From: Puccinia triticina
Lineage: Eukaryota > Basidiomycota > Pucciniomycetes > Pucciniales > Pucciniaceae
Length of the DNA: 64,000 bases
Direction of reading: 5' to 3'
Assembly: GCF_026914185.1 (NCBI RefSeq)
Contig: NC_070559.1
Span: 6,307,501 to 6,371,500 of the forward strand
Position numbers and translations under genes: made by a program. The notes beneath the pieces were generated by a model, which did no database searches, was not told where the DNA came from, and worked only from the letters and a program-made list of their open reading frames with translations. Shown piece after piece: positions 1-9,563 of this stretch. Each line of letters starts with the position of its first letter. Position 1 is the stretch's first letter.

Positions 1-874
1 ATAATGATGTTGGAAAGTGTCTTGACAGAGATATGTTTCTTCACTTTAATGTACACAGGTAAGTTTTCCTGCCACCAAATAATTTAGATTCACTAAGAGT
101 ACTGATAAAATTCGCAACAGTGGTTATAGATATGTTAAGCCACGTGTTCAAAAATAGAAATCCTCTATCACGTTGGGGACTCCCTTGTAAAGCTCAAAAG
201 TGTTCCTGAGAACCTTTTGCTGAGTGCGGAAAGGGATGAATGAGGTTACCTCTGCCTTTCCTGGGTCACTAGACACTAAAACAAGCCCCCCAATCTACAA
301 TTGGAAGGTTTATGTAGTGATAGTGGAGGTGTATCAAAAGATAGCCTACTTTGAGCAGGTGGCTTAAGGGTTATGGTGATGTAGCTGATGTGTAAGTGTT
401 GTAATGAGGTTGTAATTTGTATGTAAGGGTGTAAGCCACAATATAGAGTGGGCTAATACTGTAGAGTGAGCAAGTATTGTACTGTTATGGGGTAAGCTGA
501 GTGCAAGTAGTTTGCTGAGCGAAATTACAACTGGGGGGAGGAGAGCCTCCTTAAATAGAAAAGAGTGAGGGATTTTAGCTCCAGGGGAACCAGGGAATGA
601 GGGATTTTAGCTGCCCTGAGCTGTCAAATGAGGGATTTTGGCTGGTGGTACAGCCTAGATGAGGGAATTTAGCTGGTGAGAAAGTGGAGGTGAGAGGTTT
701 GAGTTTGGCCTATGATGTCATTGACGTATGATGTCATTGGGTCATCTAATCATCTGTACTGCCCCTGTCTGTCAAATGATGTCATATGAGGGAATTTAGC
801 TAGCCTGAGCTGTCAACTGATGTCATGTGTAAGCTGCATGAGGTTGACACCTGCATGAACTGCAGCCCCTATTA

Positions 875-990
875 TACTAGTCTGCATGTACCTGCATGAG
901 CCTGCATAAGACTGCATAAAACTGCATAAGCCAGCATAAGCCTGCATCTAGTGTGCATGACACTGCATGACACTGCATGACACGTGCATA
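875..990. repeat. CTGCATRA short tandem repeat
   Basis: The octamer CTGCATGA, CTGCATAA or close variants recurs about a dozen times with irregular spacing, ending in three adjacent copies of TGCATGACAC. It lies inside the LTR-like segment and looks like slippage-derived sequence. Confidence 0.6.
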
Positions 991-1056
991 ACACAATGTA
1001 ATGAGTGCAGCTGATGAGGTAAAGCATATGTAAAGGGTAGACAAGTGTCAGAGTGG

Positions 1057-1113
1057 ACCATGTAACGGATTACATGGTCCTGGGTAAGGGTGGTTCATGT
1101 AACGGATTACATG
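1057..1113. repeat. Two copies of a CATGTAA/TTACATG palindrome
   Basis: The 18-nt palindrome CATGTAACGGATTACATG occurs at about 1060-1077 and again at about 1096-1113, separated by 18 nt. Each can form a 7-bp hairpin with a 4-nt loop. It may be a regulatory repeat of the LTR-like element, but no function can be read from the sequence. Confidence 0.6.
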
Positions 1114-1479
1114 ACCTGAGTATGGTGTTTGTGTGCGTGAAACTGGCTGATGGTGTCTTGAAGGGGTTGTATCTTCTGATCCAGAGGGGTGTCAGGTATG
1201 TTGTCCATGGTGTCCTGTGTAGTTTTGGCCGTAGAATCCAATGCTGTCGCCATATTGGTTGATTTGTGAGTGTACATATGAGAAAATGGAAAATTTTGAA
1301 ATGGGCTAGATGGGTAACCATAAAGCACACCACAACGGGCGCAATATATATAAGCTTTCTCAATCTGCCAAGTGGCTCAAGCACCTTGACCCAGACCTTT
1401 GAGTCCAGATGGTCGAATCTAATCAAAAACATTTCTAAATACTTGAACCGGTGCAATTAAAAAATTTAGATATTGTTAT

Positions 1480-3460
1480 TCCTGTCTTCTGACACACTGA
1501 AAATTCTGCACTCTTTGCCAGATGCTACAAAACAGTCTTAAAATCTAATTCAGATCATACTCAAATTGAAATTGGTGTTGCGGCCAACCCTGCAGAAATT
1601 TCTTATGATGATGCAGCTTTGCAAACCCTCTCTGTTGATGAATTCTCACTAGTATACAACAAAATCAAGTTAAAAAATGGCTTGAACTTAATGGATTGCT
1701 GCGCGAAGAGAATAATCAGTGAGAAAATATTCAAATTTCACTGCAACAATGTTTTATTGACACAATTCTTCTCGGTCTTATTTGTTTTAAATTGATAAAA
1801 AAGTGGGAAACGGCTCAGAAATTTCATTTCCAAATGAGTTGAGAAAAAAAGCTGGCGGAAAATTCTTAAGAAATGTTCCCATCACTGTACACTCCGACAA
1901 CACGTCCGGAAACAAATCAAAAAAATGGAATAAACACATCTCTTATGACTTTACGCTTTCTGGATTGCCGCCCAAAATTTCAAATCAGCAATTTAACTGT
2001 CATTTTCTTTGCACTACCAAAATCACGGGACCTTTGGAGCTAGGAGAAATGGTTATTGAGCAATTAAAGTATCAATTTTCTCTGTTTTAAATCCTCACAG
2101 TTTGATTTATTGGAAAATTTTGTTGATTGCTTTCTTCTTTCTTTTTTTGCGCCTCAGTGACATGGCCACAGATGGATTTAGCGCGTATGATAGCACTATT
2201 GGCGAAGAAGTCCATGTGATGACCAGCATGTTGTGTTTTTTAGGGGATTCCCCAATGCACGCCGAAATTACAAACACTCACGTACCTGGAAATGCTCTTA
2301 ATTCTTGTCGATATTGTGTCTTACATTCCGCTACGCTACAAGACAGAAAGAAGATGCCTTATGTAGCGCAATTTATGCAGAAGAACTTACACGACGCAAA
2401 TGTATTTTTGTTGTCTTTTTATCAATGACTTCTGATTGTTTACACCTTTACTTTCTTTGTTTTTTAAGCACAGTGCCCAAATCAACTGCGAACCATGGAA
2501 CAAACTAAGGAAAACTCTAAAAAGCTCTGGGCGTGCGCAAAGGAGCCGTCAATGACCTTGGAAAAGTACAACACCAGATCCGCCAAGCTAGCGGTTTGAG
2601 ATCAAATCAATATCAAATTCGCAAAACAATTATTCAATTTTGAAGAGGAAAAAATTGCCATACTTCAAGCGGATGAAGAATTGCCGCCGCATATGGATCA
2701 GCCAATTCCTCAAGTACTGGTGGATATGGAAAAAAATGCGCCGGAGAAAATGTTCAATTGGTTTTTGGGCTTGAAAGGTTTTTATTTAGCTGATTATATA
2801 TTTGTTGAATTTCTATTTCTGATGCGCTTTTGCGGCTTTTGCCGCATTTTTCCCTTTTTTATGAGGATTTGATATGGTCAAGGATACTCCGGTGGAAGCG
2901 CTACATGTAATTTTTCTTGGCGCAGTAAAATATCTATTCCGGGATTTTATGAAGACATTGGACAAAGACCAAAAAACAGAACTCTTGGCTTTGTGGTATT
3001 CTTTCAACACAAATTCTCTCAACATTCCATCCATCCAACCCACCAGCATGGTACAATATTCCAAAAGCTTGATTGGTAAAGACTTCAGAATTGTCCTTCA
3101 AGCAGCTCCCTTCCTCTTTTTCCGGTTCATGACCCCTTCCTGAGTCAAAATCTGGTCCGCTCTCTGTCATATGAGTGCTTTAATCTTCCAAACTCTTATT
3201 AAAGACATGGACTCATATATATCTGACTTACGGATGCACATTGATATATTCTTAAAGCACATTGTTGAAGATTCCGCCCAATGGGTCAACAAAGCCAAAT
3301 TCCATATGTTACTTCACTTTCCGGAATCCATCCTCTGATTCGGTCCGCCAAGTCTTTTCTCCACGGAAAAGTTTGAAAGTTTTAATGGTATTCTTCAAAA
3401 TGCCTCCCTTCACTCCAACCGCCAACTTAGCGCACTGCAGTTGTGTCTTGAAACCTAGTT
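1480..3460 (+). pseudogene. Decayed Plavaka-type (CACTA-related) transposase
   Basis: Exon-like pieces match the layout of the large basidiomycete transposase group often called Plavaka or KDZ-like. In order they are: a segment with VPITVHSDNTSGNKSKKWN and FTLSGLPP (1803-2075); a piece with MCFLGDSPMHAE-like sequence and a Cys pair (2160-2400); a piece ending FNWFLGLKG (2480-2775); DTPVEALHVIFLGAVKY with LNIPSI and KDFR (2880-3140); and KFHMLLHFPESI..FGP with TEKFESFNG (3240-3430). Several joints look like intact introns, for example donor GTATCAATTT near 2068 and acceptor GCCTCAG near 2157. In-frame stops near 2600 and 3141 show it is broken. Domain order and motifs make the family call firm; terminal repeats were not found. 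Confidence 0.75.
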
Positions 3461-4007
3461 GATCTTCATTACTACCTGTCCTTCATTGTACCGGTTATGT
3501 TCCTCAATCAACTCATTGTGTTTCTTCAACCAACTCACTCAAGATCACTAACAACAAACCAATCTTTAGGTTTGTTTCTATCAGGGTTTCATTTATTGTT
3601 GTAGCTATTATCTAAAAATCTCATCATTCATCTTTAGGTTTGTGATCTTAACCGGTCATATTTGTTGTTCCCTCACAGAACTCTAATATCACATGTTTAT
3701 CTAAAGCTTGTTGTTCATTACTCTGTTAACTATTATTTATTAAAATATTGTTGGTACAAAATTGATATGAGTTATTCATGTGATAGAGGTTTGCTTTGTT
3801 CCTCATTAAGATTAATATAATTATATTATGCAGCAAGGGCTTGGCTAAGAAATATTTCTGAGATGCGAATATTAGTATGCTTGCACAAATGAATTGATCG
3901 AAATGGCGACTGTTGCCAAAAAGCCGATCTTGAGGTTTTAATATGCGTAATCTGCCGCTGTCATTGACGTCCCCAAGGCGCGGAATTGGGCGAGGAAACT
4001 GCAATGC
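3461..4007. other. Intergenic, no gene seen
   Basis: AT-rich sequence between the transposase relic and the 3' end of the TEA-domain gene. It presumably contains that gene's 3' UTR and terminator, on the minus strand, but no signal can be singled out. Confidence 0.5.
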
Positions 4008-5830
4008 TTAGGCTGGAAGCTTTGGATTGCGAGCATGAGCAACTTCCTCGAGAAAAGCCATGTACTCCTTTTCATTTTGGGCTGCTGGCTGGTGTTGCAA
4101 GGATTGACTAGGGAAAGGAAATTGCGGAGTACACGGGTACAGAACCAAGACGTCTTTGCACATGAATGCACCAAACCAACTTGCCGAGCACCGGTCAAAA
4201 GACGCGTTCTGAGACAGATTTTCTGGGTCGAGTAGTTCAGCTAGTGGTTAGGAATATTCACACCTCTCAATACACTCAACCGACTCATGATGCAGGCGAA
4301 AATCCCGCAGGAGAAGCAGAAAGGATCGGAAGTTGCCTGACTTACTGAGCGGTTCCGTTTTTCTTGAATTCTTGATAACTTGGATATGGCTCGAGACTTG
4401 TTTCCGATGGCGCACGATTCCAGTCCTCCGATAGATATAGTCAGCTATCAATTCATTCCGACCGAATGGCTTCCGTCCTTCAGATGTTAAAGCTAAAATT
4501 TTCGCGCGACCAAGCCGAGGAATGACTGTAATAGCTGCAGATTAAACAAACATTCCGCCAAAAAATAACATTAGTGGCGGCTTTCCTGGTCTCGTTTTCG
4601 TGGATTTTTGTACCTTCGTCAAATGCACGCGAAGCTTCCTCCGACCATATATCTCTGTCTTTCGAGTATAATTGCCTTTTCGTAGCCTCACATCTTATCA
4701 TGTTGATGATATTTTCGGCCTCCCGGAAGTTATTGGTGACATGAATTGGCAGCATAGGGACATTGAACAATTTCTTGACATCGTTATCCACTAAATTCGA
4801 CCCGCTATCCATGCCGTCCAAATCAATATGCGTCACGTGTTTTGTGCTGCGATCGTTAAGCGCCACCTCAGCACACCTTTTTCTATTCTCGTGATGGAAT
4901 GGACTAAGACTAAAGCTCGGCGTGGAAGCAAAGACATTCATGGAAGGATCAAACTCTGGGAGCGGATTACCTGTAAATGAACACGGTACGAAGGTAATGG
5001 AGATCATGCCCAGATCAGTCTCACTGGTAGTGCACTGCTAGTGTTCAAGTGATGAAAACAATGGTACACCCACAATCTGAACTTGAACTCATAGAATTTA
5101 ATGGTGGGTACGTTGAACTCATAGAATTTAATGGTGGGTACGAAGACGATTCGGATGCCATTTGGGTGACACTCTCATTAAACCAGTGGTCGTCGAAATA
5201 ATAGTTTTGACTGCCAAAATTGAGGGGGGGCTCGGCGCGTATCAAGTTTTCTACACCAACAACTGGAAGTTCGGCGCGTATCAAGTTTTCCACACCAACA
5301 GCTGGAGGATGGAGAGCGTTTTTCAAGTGATATTCCATTTGAGCCAGGTTGAACGGGATGCCGATGTTTTCGAGGTCGCCCCGGGTGATCTGAGCAGGCT
5401 GAATTCGCGTTTTTCAAAATTCGAAACGCGTGCAGGCAAGATCAGTAAAGTAGGCAGATAAAACCTGAGTTAATTAGGCTCGATTGCTCACCCTCGAAAT
5501 GTTCTCAGCAACTGATTTTCCACCGTAGTTAAATTCTGAATTGAAGTTTTCATTAAAGCTTGGTTGGAGGACTTGAGTCTCGGCGTCGAAATGGGGAAAA
5601 TATGTGGCCGATCGAGCTTCTTTCTTAGATGCGGATTGGCGGGCTGTCGGAGAATCAAAAGGCAATTCACTGAAAATTGGCCGATATTCGCAACCATTGA
5701 GATCTAGATACGCTGGAGTTTTCCTTCTAGAGGGTCCCTCGATGGGAAGGTCAACTAGTCTTTCTCTCTCGCTAGATATCCGCTGGCGTTTGGGCGTAGA
5801 GCAAGGCGCAAAAAAGTCGTAAGATGTCAT
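4008..5830 (-). CDS. TEA/ATTS-domain transcription factor
   Basis: Five exons join in one frame: 5830-5492, 5398-5070, 5023-4548, 4492-4346 and 4240-4008, giving 507 codons. The junctions are GT-AG; the last acceptor, CTAACCACTAG, has a good branch site. Exon 3 ends in [17 protein letters not shown] and exon 4 carries [20 protein letters not shown] followed by [16 protein letters not shown]. These are the first and the third, DNA-contacting, helix of the TEA domain (about residues 344-430). The family includes yeast Tec1, Aspergillus AbaA and animal TEAD, sequence-specific nuclear regulators of development. The N-terminal 340 residues are low in homology and contain PKRQR (possible nuclear signal) and two in-frame tandem duplications in exon 2. 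A short insertion between TEA helices 1 and 2 spans the exon 3/4 joint. The second intron (46 nt) and the exact exon 2 start are the least certain points. Confidence 0.85.
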
Positions 5831-6439
5831 GATGCTGAAGATTTCAAGGATTATTCGGCATAAGTCGCGTGCTCGGATTGCGAGAGCTGAAGCCTTCTGC
5901 TTTTGTTTCTACTATATTCCTGGCCGGTAACTTCGAGAAACAGAATTTTTCCTGTTTCCTACCACTTCAACCCACCTCTCGCGTGAGAGAGGACGCCTTA
6001 TAAGCACCTCGAACAGAGACACAAGGACAAACAACCCCTGAATACACAGACAAACCACTAGAGCCGTACAGGACAAACCCCTGCGGCTGCAGACGGCGGG
6101 AGCGAGCGAGAGAGATCCAGACGACGCGCGGGCCGGATTGACGCCGAAATTCCCCCAGATGACGGCAAGTTACCTGATCAGGGCCCTACAGACGACGCGG
6201 TCATCTCTGACAGCTAGGACGTGAGGTCGGACCCGACCCCGGCAAAACCACGTCCCCTTCGCGAGAGACCGGCATCATGGCCGAATAGCATCGGTCACGA
6301 TTCCAGACCTTGGGACCTGCTCAACTCGGCCAGGCAGATGGCAGCCCGGTCCTGTGGACTTGGAGCAACTTTGCACAGCAGGGGTGGCATCACCTGCTTG
6401 AGTCTCACCCTCTTGCTGCACCTCAAGGCTTGCTCTTGT
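5831..6439. promoter_or_regulatory. 5' flank of the TEA-domain gene, no gene
   Basis: Upstream, on the minus strand, of the TEA-domain start codon. From about 6000 it becomes GC-richer and contains a 169-codon plus-strand frame whose tail is only translated pyrimidine repeat, so I do not call it a gene. No TATA-like motif stands out. Confidence 0.4.
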
Positions 6440-6650
6440 CCTCTCGAGTCTCAAGTCCCCCCCTCGTCCTCTCTTCCTTGCTTCCTCTTCTCCTTCCCTC
6501 GCTCCTTCCTCCTCCCTTCCTCGCTCCTCCCTCCATCGCTCCTCCCTCGCTCCTCTTGCCCCTCCCTCGCTCCTTCCTCCTCCCCTCCTCGCTCCTCTCT
6601 CCATCGCTCATCCCTCATCTCTTGCTCCCTACTTTTTTCTTTTCTTGTTT
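6440..6650. repeat. Pyrimidine-rich CTCGCTCCTTCC tandem repeat
   Basis: Strongly asymmetric sequence: nearly all C and T on the plus strand, built of imperfect units such as CCTCGCTCCTTCCTCCTCCC and CCTCCCTCCATCGCT. Long open frames on both strands (Ser/Leu/Pro-rich on plus, Glu/Arg/Gly-rich on minus) are artefacts of this composition. Such mirror-like polypurine tracts can form triplex DNA. Confidence 0.75.
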
Positions 6651-6734
6651 GCCTTTTTGTCAACAACAGGACAGCAACCAGGAGCAAAAACGTGGAAAAA
6701 AGTTTCATTTCTATTTTCTATTTCTATTAAATGT

Positions 6735-7316
6735 GGGGCCTTACTAAAAAACCCGCTTTTTCCGCGAAAAAACGCGGTTTGACGACCTGGCGACGTCTGA
6801 ACTGCTGCGGAATAAACGCGGTTTCCCGCGTTTACACGCGATTTTTTATTTTATTTTTCACCGCTTAGTTATAAGCCTTTTTCAAAATTTTGAATTCACT
6901 TCCTACACTCTAAAGAGTGTAGAATTTAATGGTGATGACTACTTTGACTAAAGACCCCCCATTGAAAAGTTAATTTTTGAGCCCACCTAGTTTCTTGATT
7001 AAATTAGTGTGGGCTGTTCCAAGTGTTTATTGGGACTTTTTATCATGGTTTCCTTTTTGGGTGAGAATTGGCAAACATCTGGTTGCTTGAAGCTTAACAG
7101 GTGTGGTCAAGTTTGTTTTTGATTGTGGTGAGCAGATTTTGTTGTGGCTGGTGGAGGATGTTGATGAGACGGCCTTGGATGAGCCTTGCGCATCATCCAG
7201 AGGCGAAACTATGCATATTGCATAATTTAATAATAACCGTGTGCGCTGCAGTACAGCTTTGGGGCCCCGGCAAACCGCGTGTAAACGCGGAAAAACTGGG
7301 TTTTTCAGTAATCCCC
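6735..7316. mobile_element. hAT-like MITE with GGGG..TTACT TIRs
   Basis: The left end GGGGCCTTACTAAAAAACCC and the inverted right end GGGGATTACTGAAAAACCC are terminal inverted repeats, each followed by TTTTTCCGCG and a second small palindrome, CGCGTTTACACGCG or similar. There is no transposase inside. The flanks CTATTAAAT and CTATAAATA look like an eroded 8-9 bp target duplication. The right terminus TAGGG is compatible with hAT ends. Length is about 582 bp. Confidence 0.65.
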
Positions 7317-7845
7317 TACTATAAATACTTGTATATCTTTTCATGTCTAAAGTTTCCCCATGGGATTTATTTATTTTTTGTTTCTAAAATCAAACTTTTT
7401 ATCTTCTTGTCTACTTACAAAACTGGATACATCACATGTTGAGAGGAACAAAGGATGAACACTGAAGTTCACCGACACAAAGTCCTGTGACACTCAGGAG
7501 TGAGAATGAAATGGTTCTGATTCACTAAGGAAGGAAACCCCAGAAGCAATCTTGTAGATACTATATACAAGATTGGTTTGTGTTATGGTTGAAGCATACA
7601 GATATGGATATAAGCATACTATCTCAACATTGCAAAAGTGCCAAAAATTTTATCCATTCTAATTTCTTGACACTTTTGGCCCATTTATTGCGGATAATCA
7701 GCTCAAACCCTTGTAATAGTAGTCTATATGATGTGTTTGTAGTGACCTAGTCCAATCTAGGCGAAGGGGGAAAAGCCTCCTACGTCTCACCTGCAGAGCG
7801 CGTGGTAACCCACCTGCATATCTGTAGCCCGGCTACAGATCCCAC
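7317..7845. other. Intergenic, no gene seen
   Basis: AT-rich DNA with an imperfect hairpin at about 7632-7680 (GCAAAAGTGCCAAAAATTT against AATTTCTTGACACTTTTGGC). Nothing else is recognisable. Confidence 0.4.
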
Positions 7846-8156
7846 ATTCTTACACCACGGAGCGCGCCCAACCGCGGTCTGATGTGCCAGTGGGAGCCAA
7901 AGTGGGGCCAACCTTCCAACCCCCGCCTTGATACATATTTTGGTTTGCTCCACAGCGGGAGGACTCAGCACCTGCGGTTGGCGCAACCTCCCACGTGCGT
8001 GGCCCATGATCGGACAGTCAAACAATGATGGCCAACCTGGGCCTCTTGTGCATGACCCCCGTGGGTGGGGAGGGTTCAAACTTAAAAAAGTCCCTCTATT
8101 GGAGGGGGGAACTCCAAAGGAGGGACTCATGTGCTACGTGAACCCCGCCGCCTGAC
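7846..8156 (-). mobile_element. SINE-like repeat, related to one at 35848-36180
   Basis: Read on the minus strand, it shares a common core with 36180-35848. Both end in ..GCGCGCTCCGTGG (plus strand CCACGGAGCGCGCC), with a GCGGTYRGGCGCGCTCC block and a CACGTGGG..GGTTGYGCCRACCGC block at matching spacing. The 5' part contains AGTTTGAACCCTCC, which fits a Pol III B-box. The 7846-8156 copy is diverged. Assignment as a tRNA-derived SINE is an inference from the box-like motifs. Confidence 0.5.
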
Positions 8157-8272
8157 AGATTTAGGAAAATGGTGTTTTTCAATCCTTTCTGGACGCACCA
8201 TTTCTCACTGTGCAATGAAACTTTGGGAAAATGAAAAATGCACAAGATAATGAAGAATCCTATTATGGTGTT

Positions 8273-8856
8273 TCAAGCACTTCTGGCAACATACCCAACT
8301 CCTGCTTGGCCAAGTGCCTCTGGGGGTTGGGTATGTGCCCAGTGGGCTTGATTGGGCAGGTTGCGCGGGGGGCAGAGCTTGGCACCCAGCCAAGTCCCGC
8401 TTGTTTGAGATCAAGCTCTGGGCCAATGGGATCTGTGACTTGGCATGCAACACGCCGGTCATCAGACGCCAGCCCTTGTCTCTGCCTTGAAAGGCAAGAA
8501 CAACGTGCCCTCGAGGAGGGGAAACGTTCTCCCTTCTCAACATCGCACATTGGACATTGACAAGGGAGCTTTTCCTTCTCAATGGCCGGCCTGTAGGCTG
8601 GTCATTGGGGAGGAAAGACTCCTCTTGAGGTGGGCGATACTTGTATTGATCATCAAGAAGTGAGTCTTCCCTTCTCGATGACCGGTTTGTAGACCGACCA
8701 TCAAGGAGGGAAACTTCTCTCCTTGATGGCCGGCACAGTGCTTGGCGTGCGTGGCACCCTTGCTTGAAATTGGCCCAGCGGGGCTTTGTGCCAAACCCCG
8801 CCCACTTTGCAATATGCCAAGCGGGTGTTGGGAGTGTGCCAGGTGGGCTTGAGGAT
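8273..8856. mobile_element. Old fold-back element with internal palindromes
   Basis: The ends pair as imperfect inverted repeats: left TTCAAGCACTTCTGGCA followed by ACCCAACTCCTGCTTGGC, right (inverted) CTCAAGCCCACCTGGCA followed by TCCCAACACCCGCTTGGC. The interior (8480-8750) holds several degenerate palindromes of the type CTTCTCGATGACCGG..CCGACCATCAAG. The flanks TATGGTGT and ATCGGTGT may be a worn 8-bp duplication. It is clearly older than the element at 14462-16052, which uses a similar interior motif but different termini. Confidence 0.6.
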
Positions 8857-9164
8857 CGGTGTGGTAACCCTGTTCCTGTTCATACTATCACCCTCATATC
8901 ACCTAAACCCTTCATAAATACTTCATTATTACTTCATATTCAGATTCTTCACCCCATTCTACCCCTAGTCACCTACTCATTTCACCTAGGATGTCCAAAT
9001 GGATCAGCAGTTATTGGCATGTATAGTGAGTTTTGTCCCTTTTTTTCTTCGGCTATTAGCCGAAGAAAATAATGCATTTTTCTTTGGCTAAAAGCCAAAG
9101 GACAGCAGAGCTGGCGCGCTGGCTGGCGCTGGCTAGCGCTGGAGCTGGCGCGCTGGATGAGCTT

Positions 9165-9385
9165 GTATTGGTATGTATTGGATACATTACTGTATCCAAT
9201 ACAAATACATAGCGATATGTATCCGATACATAGTGATACGTATCTGATATACGGATCCGATACATACCGATACGTATCCAATACATACCTGTACAGTGTA
9301 CTGAAAATACATACCAATACGTATCCGCGTATCCAATACATACCGATACGTATCCGATACATACCAATACAATGTACTATACACC
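9165..9385. repeat. Array of ~20-nt GTATCC/GGATAC palindromes
   Basis: About ten adjoining units of the form GGTATGTATTGGATAC or GTATCCGATACATACCGATAC alternate in orientation, so almost any sub-segment can fold back. The Tyr/Ile/Arg-rich frames on both strands are artefacts of the repeat. Confidence 0.8.
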
Positions 9386-9413
9386 TTGCCACATTTTTTT
9401 TAACAAAAAACTG

Positions 9414-9563
9414 CCCTAACCCCTAACCCCTAAAACCCAACCCCCAAAAACCCGCCCCCTAACCCCCAAATGGGGCATGGGGGCAGTGGGAATTGAACCG
9501 GCAACCTTGCTGTAAGGAGGTTTGCAGCGCAGCTGCAAACCATTGGTTGCCCAGGTTTTGTGG
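9414..9563 (-). mobile_element. tRNA-like SINE with TTAGGGG-rich tail
   Basis: Read on the minus strand from about 9563, the segment has GGGCAACCAATGG (A-box-like), a GC-rich arm TTTGCAGCTGCGCTGCAAA, and GGTTGCCGGTTCAATTCCC (good B-box), then a G-rich tail with repeated GGGGTTAGGGGTTAGGG. It lies inside the fold-back element. It is probably a tRNA-derived SINE head with a telomere-like tail. It does not fold into a standard tRNA, so I do not call a tRNA gene. Confidence 0.5.

Larger units (their letters stand above)
1..1260. repeat. LTR-like repeat, left window edge
   Basis: No coherent gene is visible. The stretch is colinear, in the same orientation, with the right end of the window (about 63140-64000). 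Shared landmarks are a segment around AAGTG..CCTTTTGCTGA (190-230 versus 63175-63205), the phrase TGAGGGATTTTAGCT (several times in 566-680, once near 63570), and GGCCGTAGAAT near 1227 and 63990. Two diverged copies of the same long terminal repeat or LTR-proximal region would explain this. A small frame on the minus strand near 1110-1328 could be the edge of a polyprotein but has no recognisable motif. The class (copia or gypsy) cannot be told. Confidence 0.45.

Noticed and set aside
6221..6747. Overlapping 85-169 codon frames on both strands
   Set aside because: Most of each frame is translated pyrimidine repeat (poly-Ser/Leu/Pro or Glu/Arg/Gly); no protein signature.
9405..9445. Chromosome end or interstitial telomere
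   Set aside because: The CCCCTAA repeats are few, imperfect and attached to a tRNA-like repeat head, so a SINE tail is the simpler reading.
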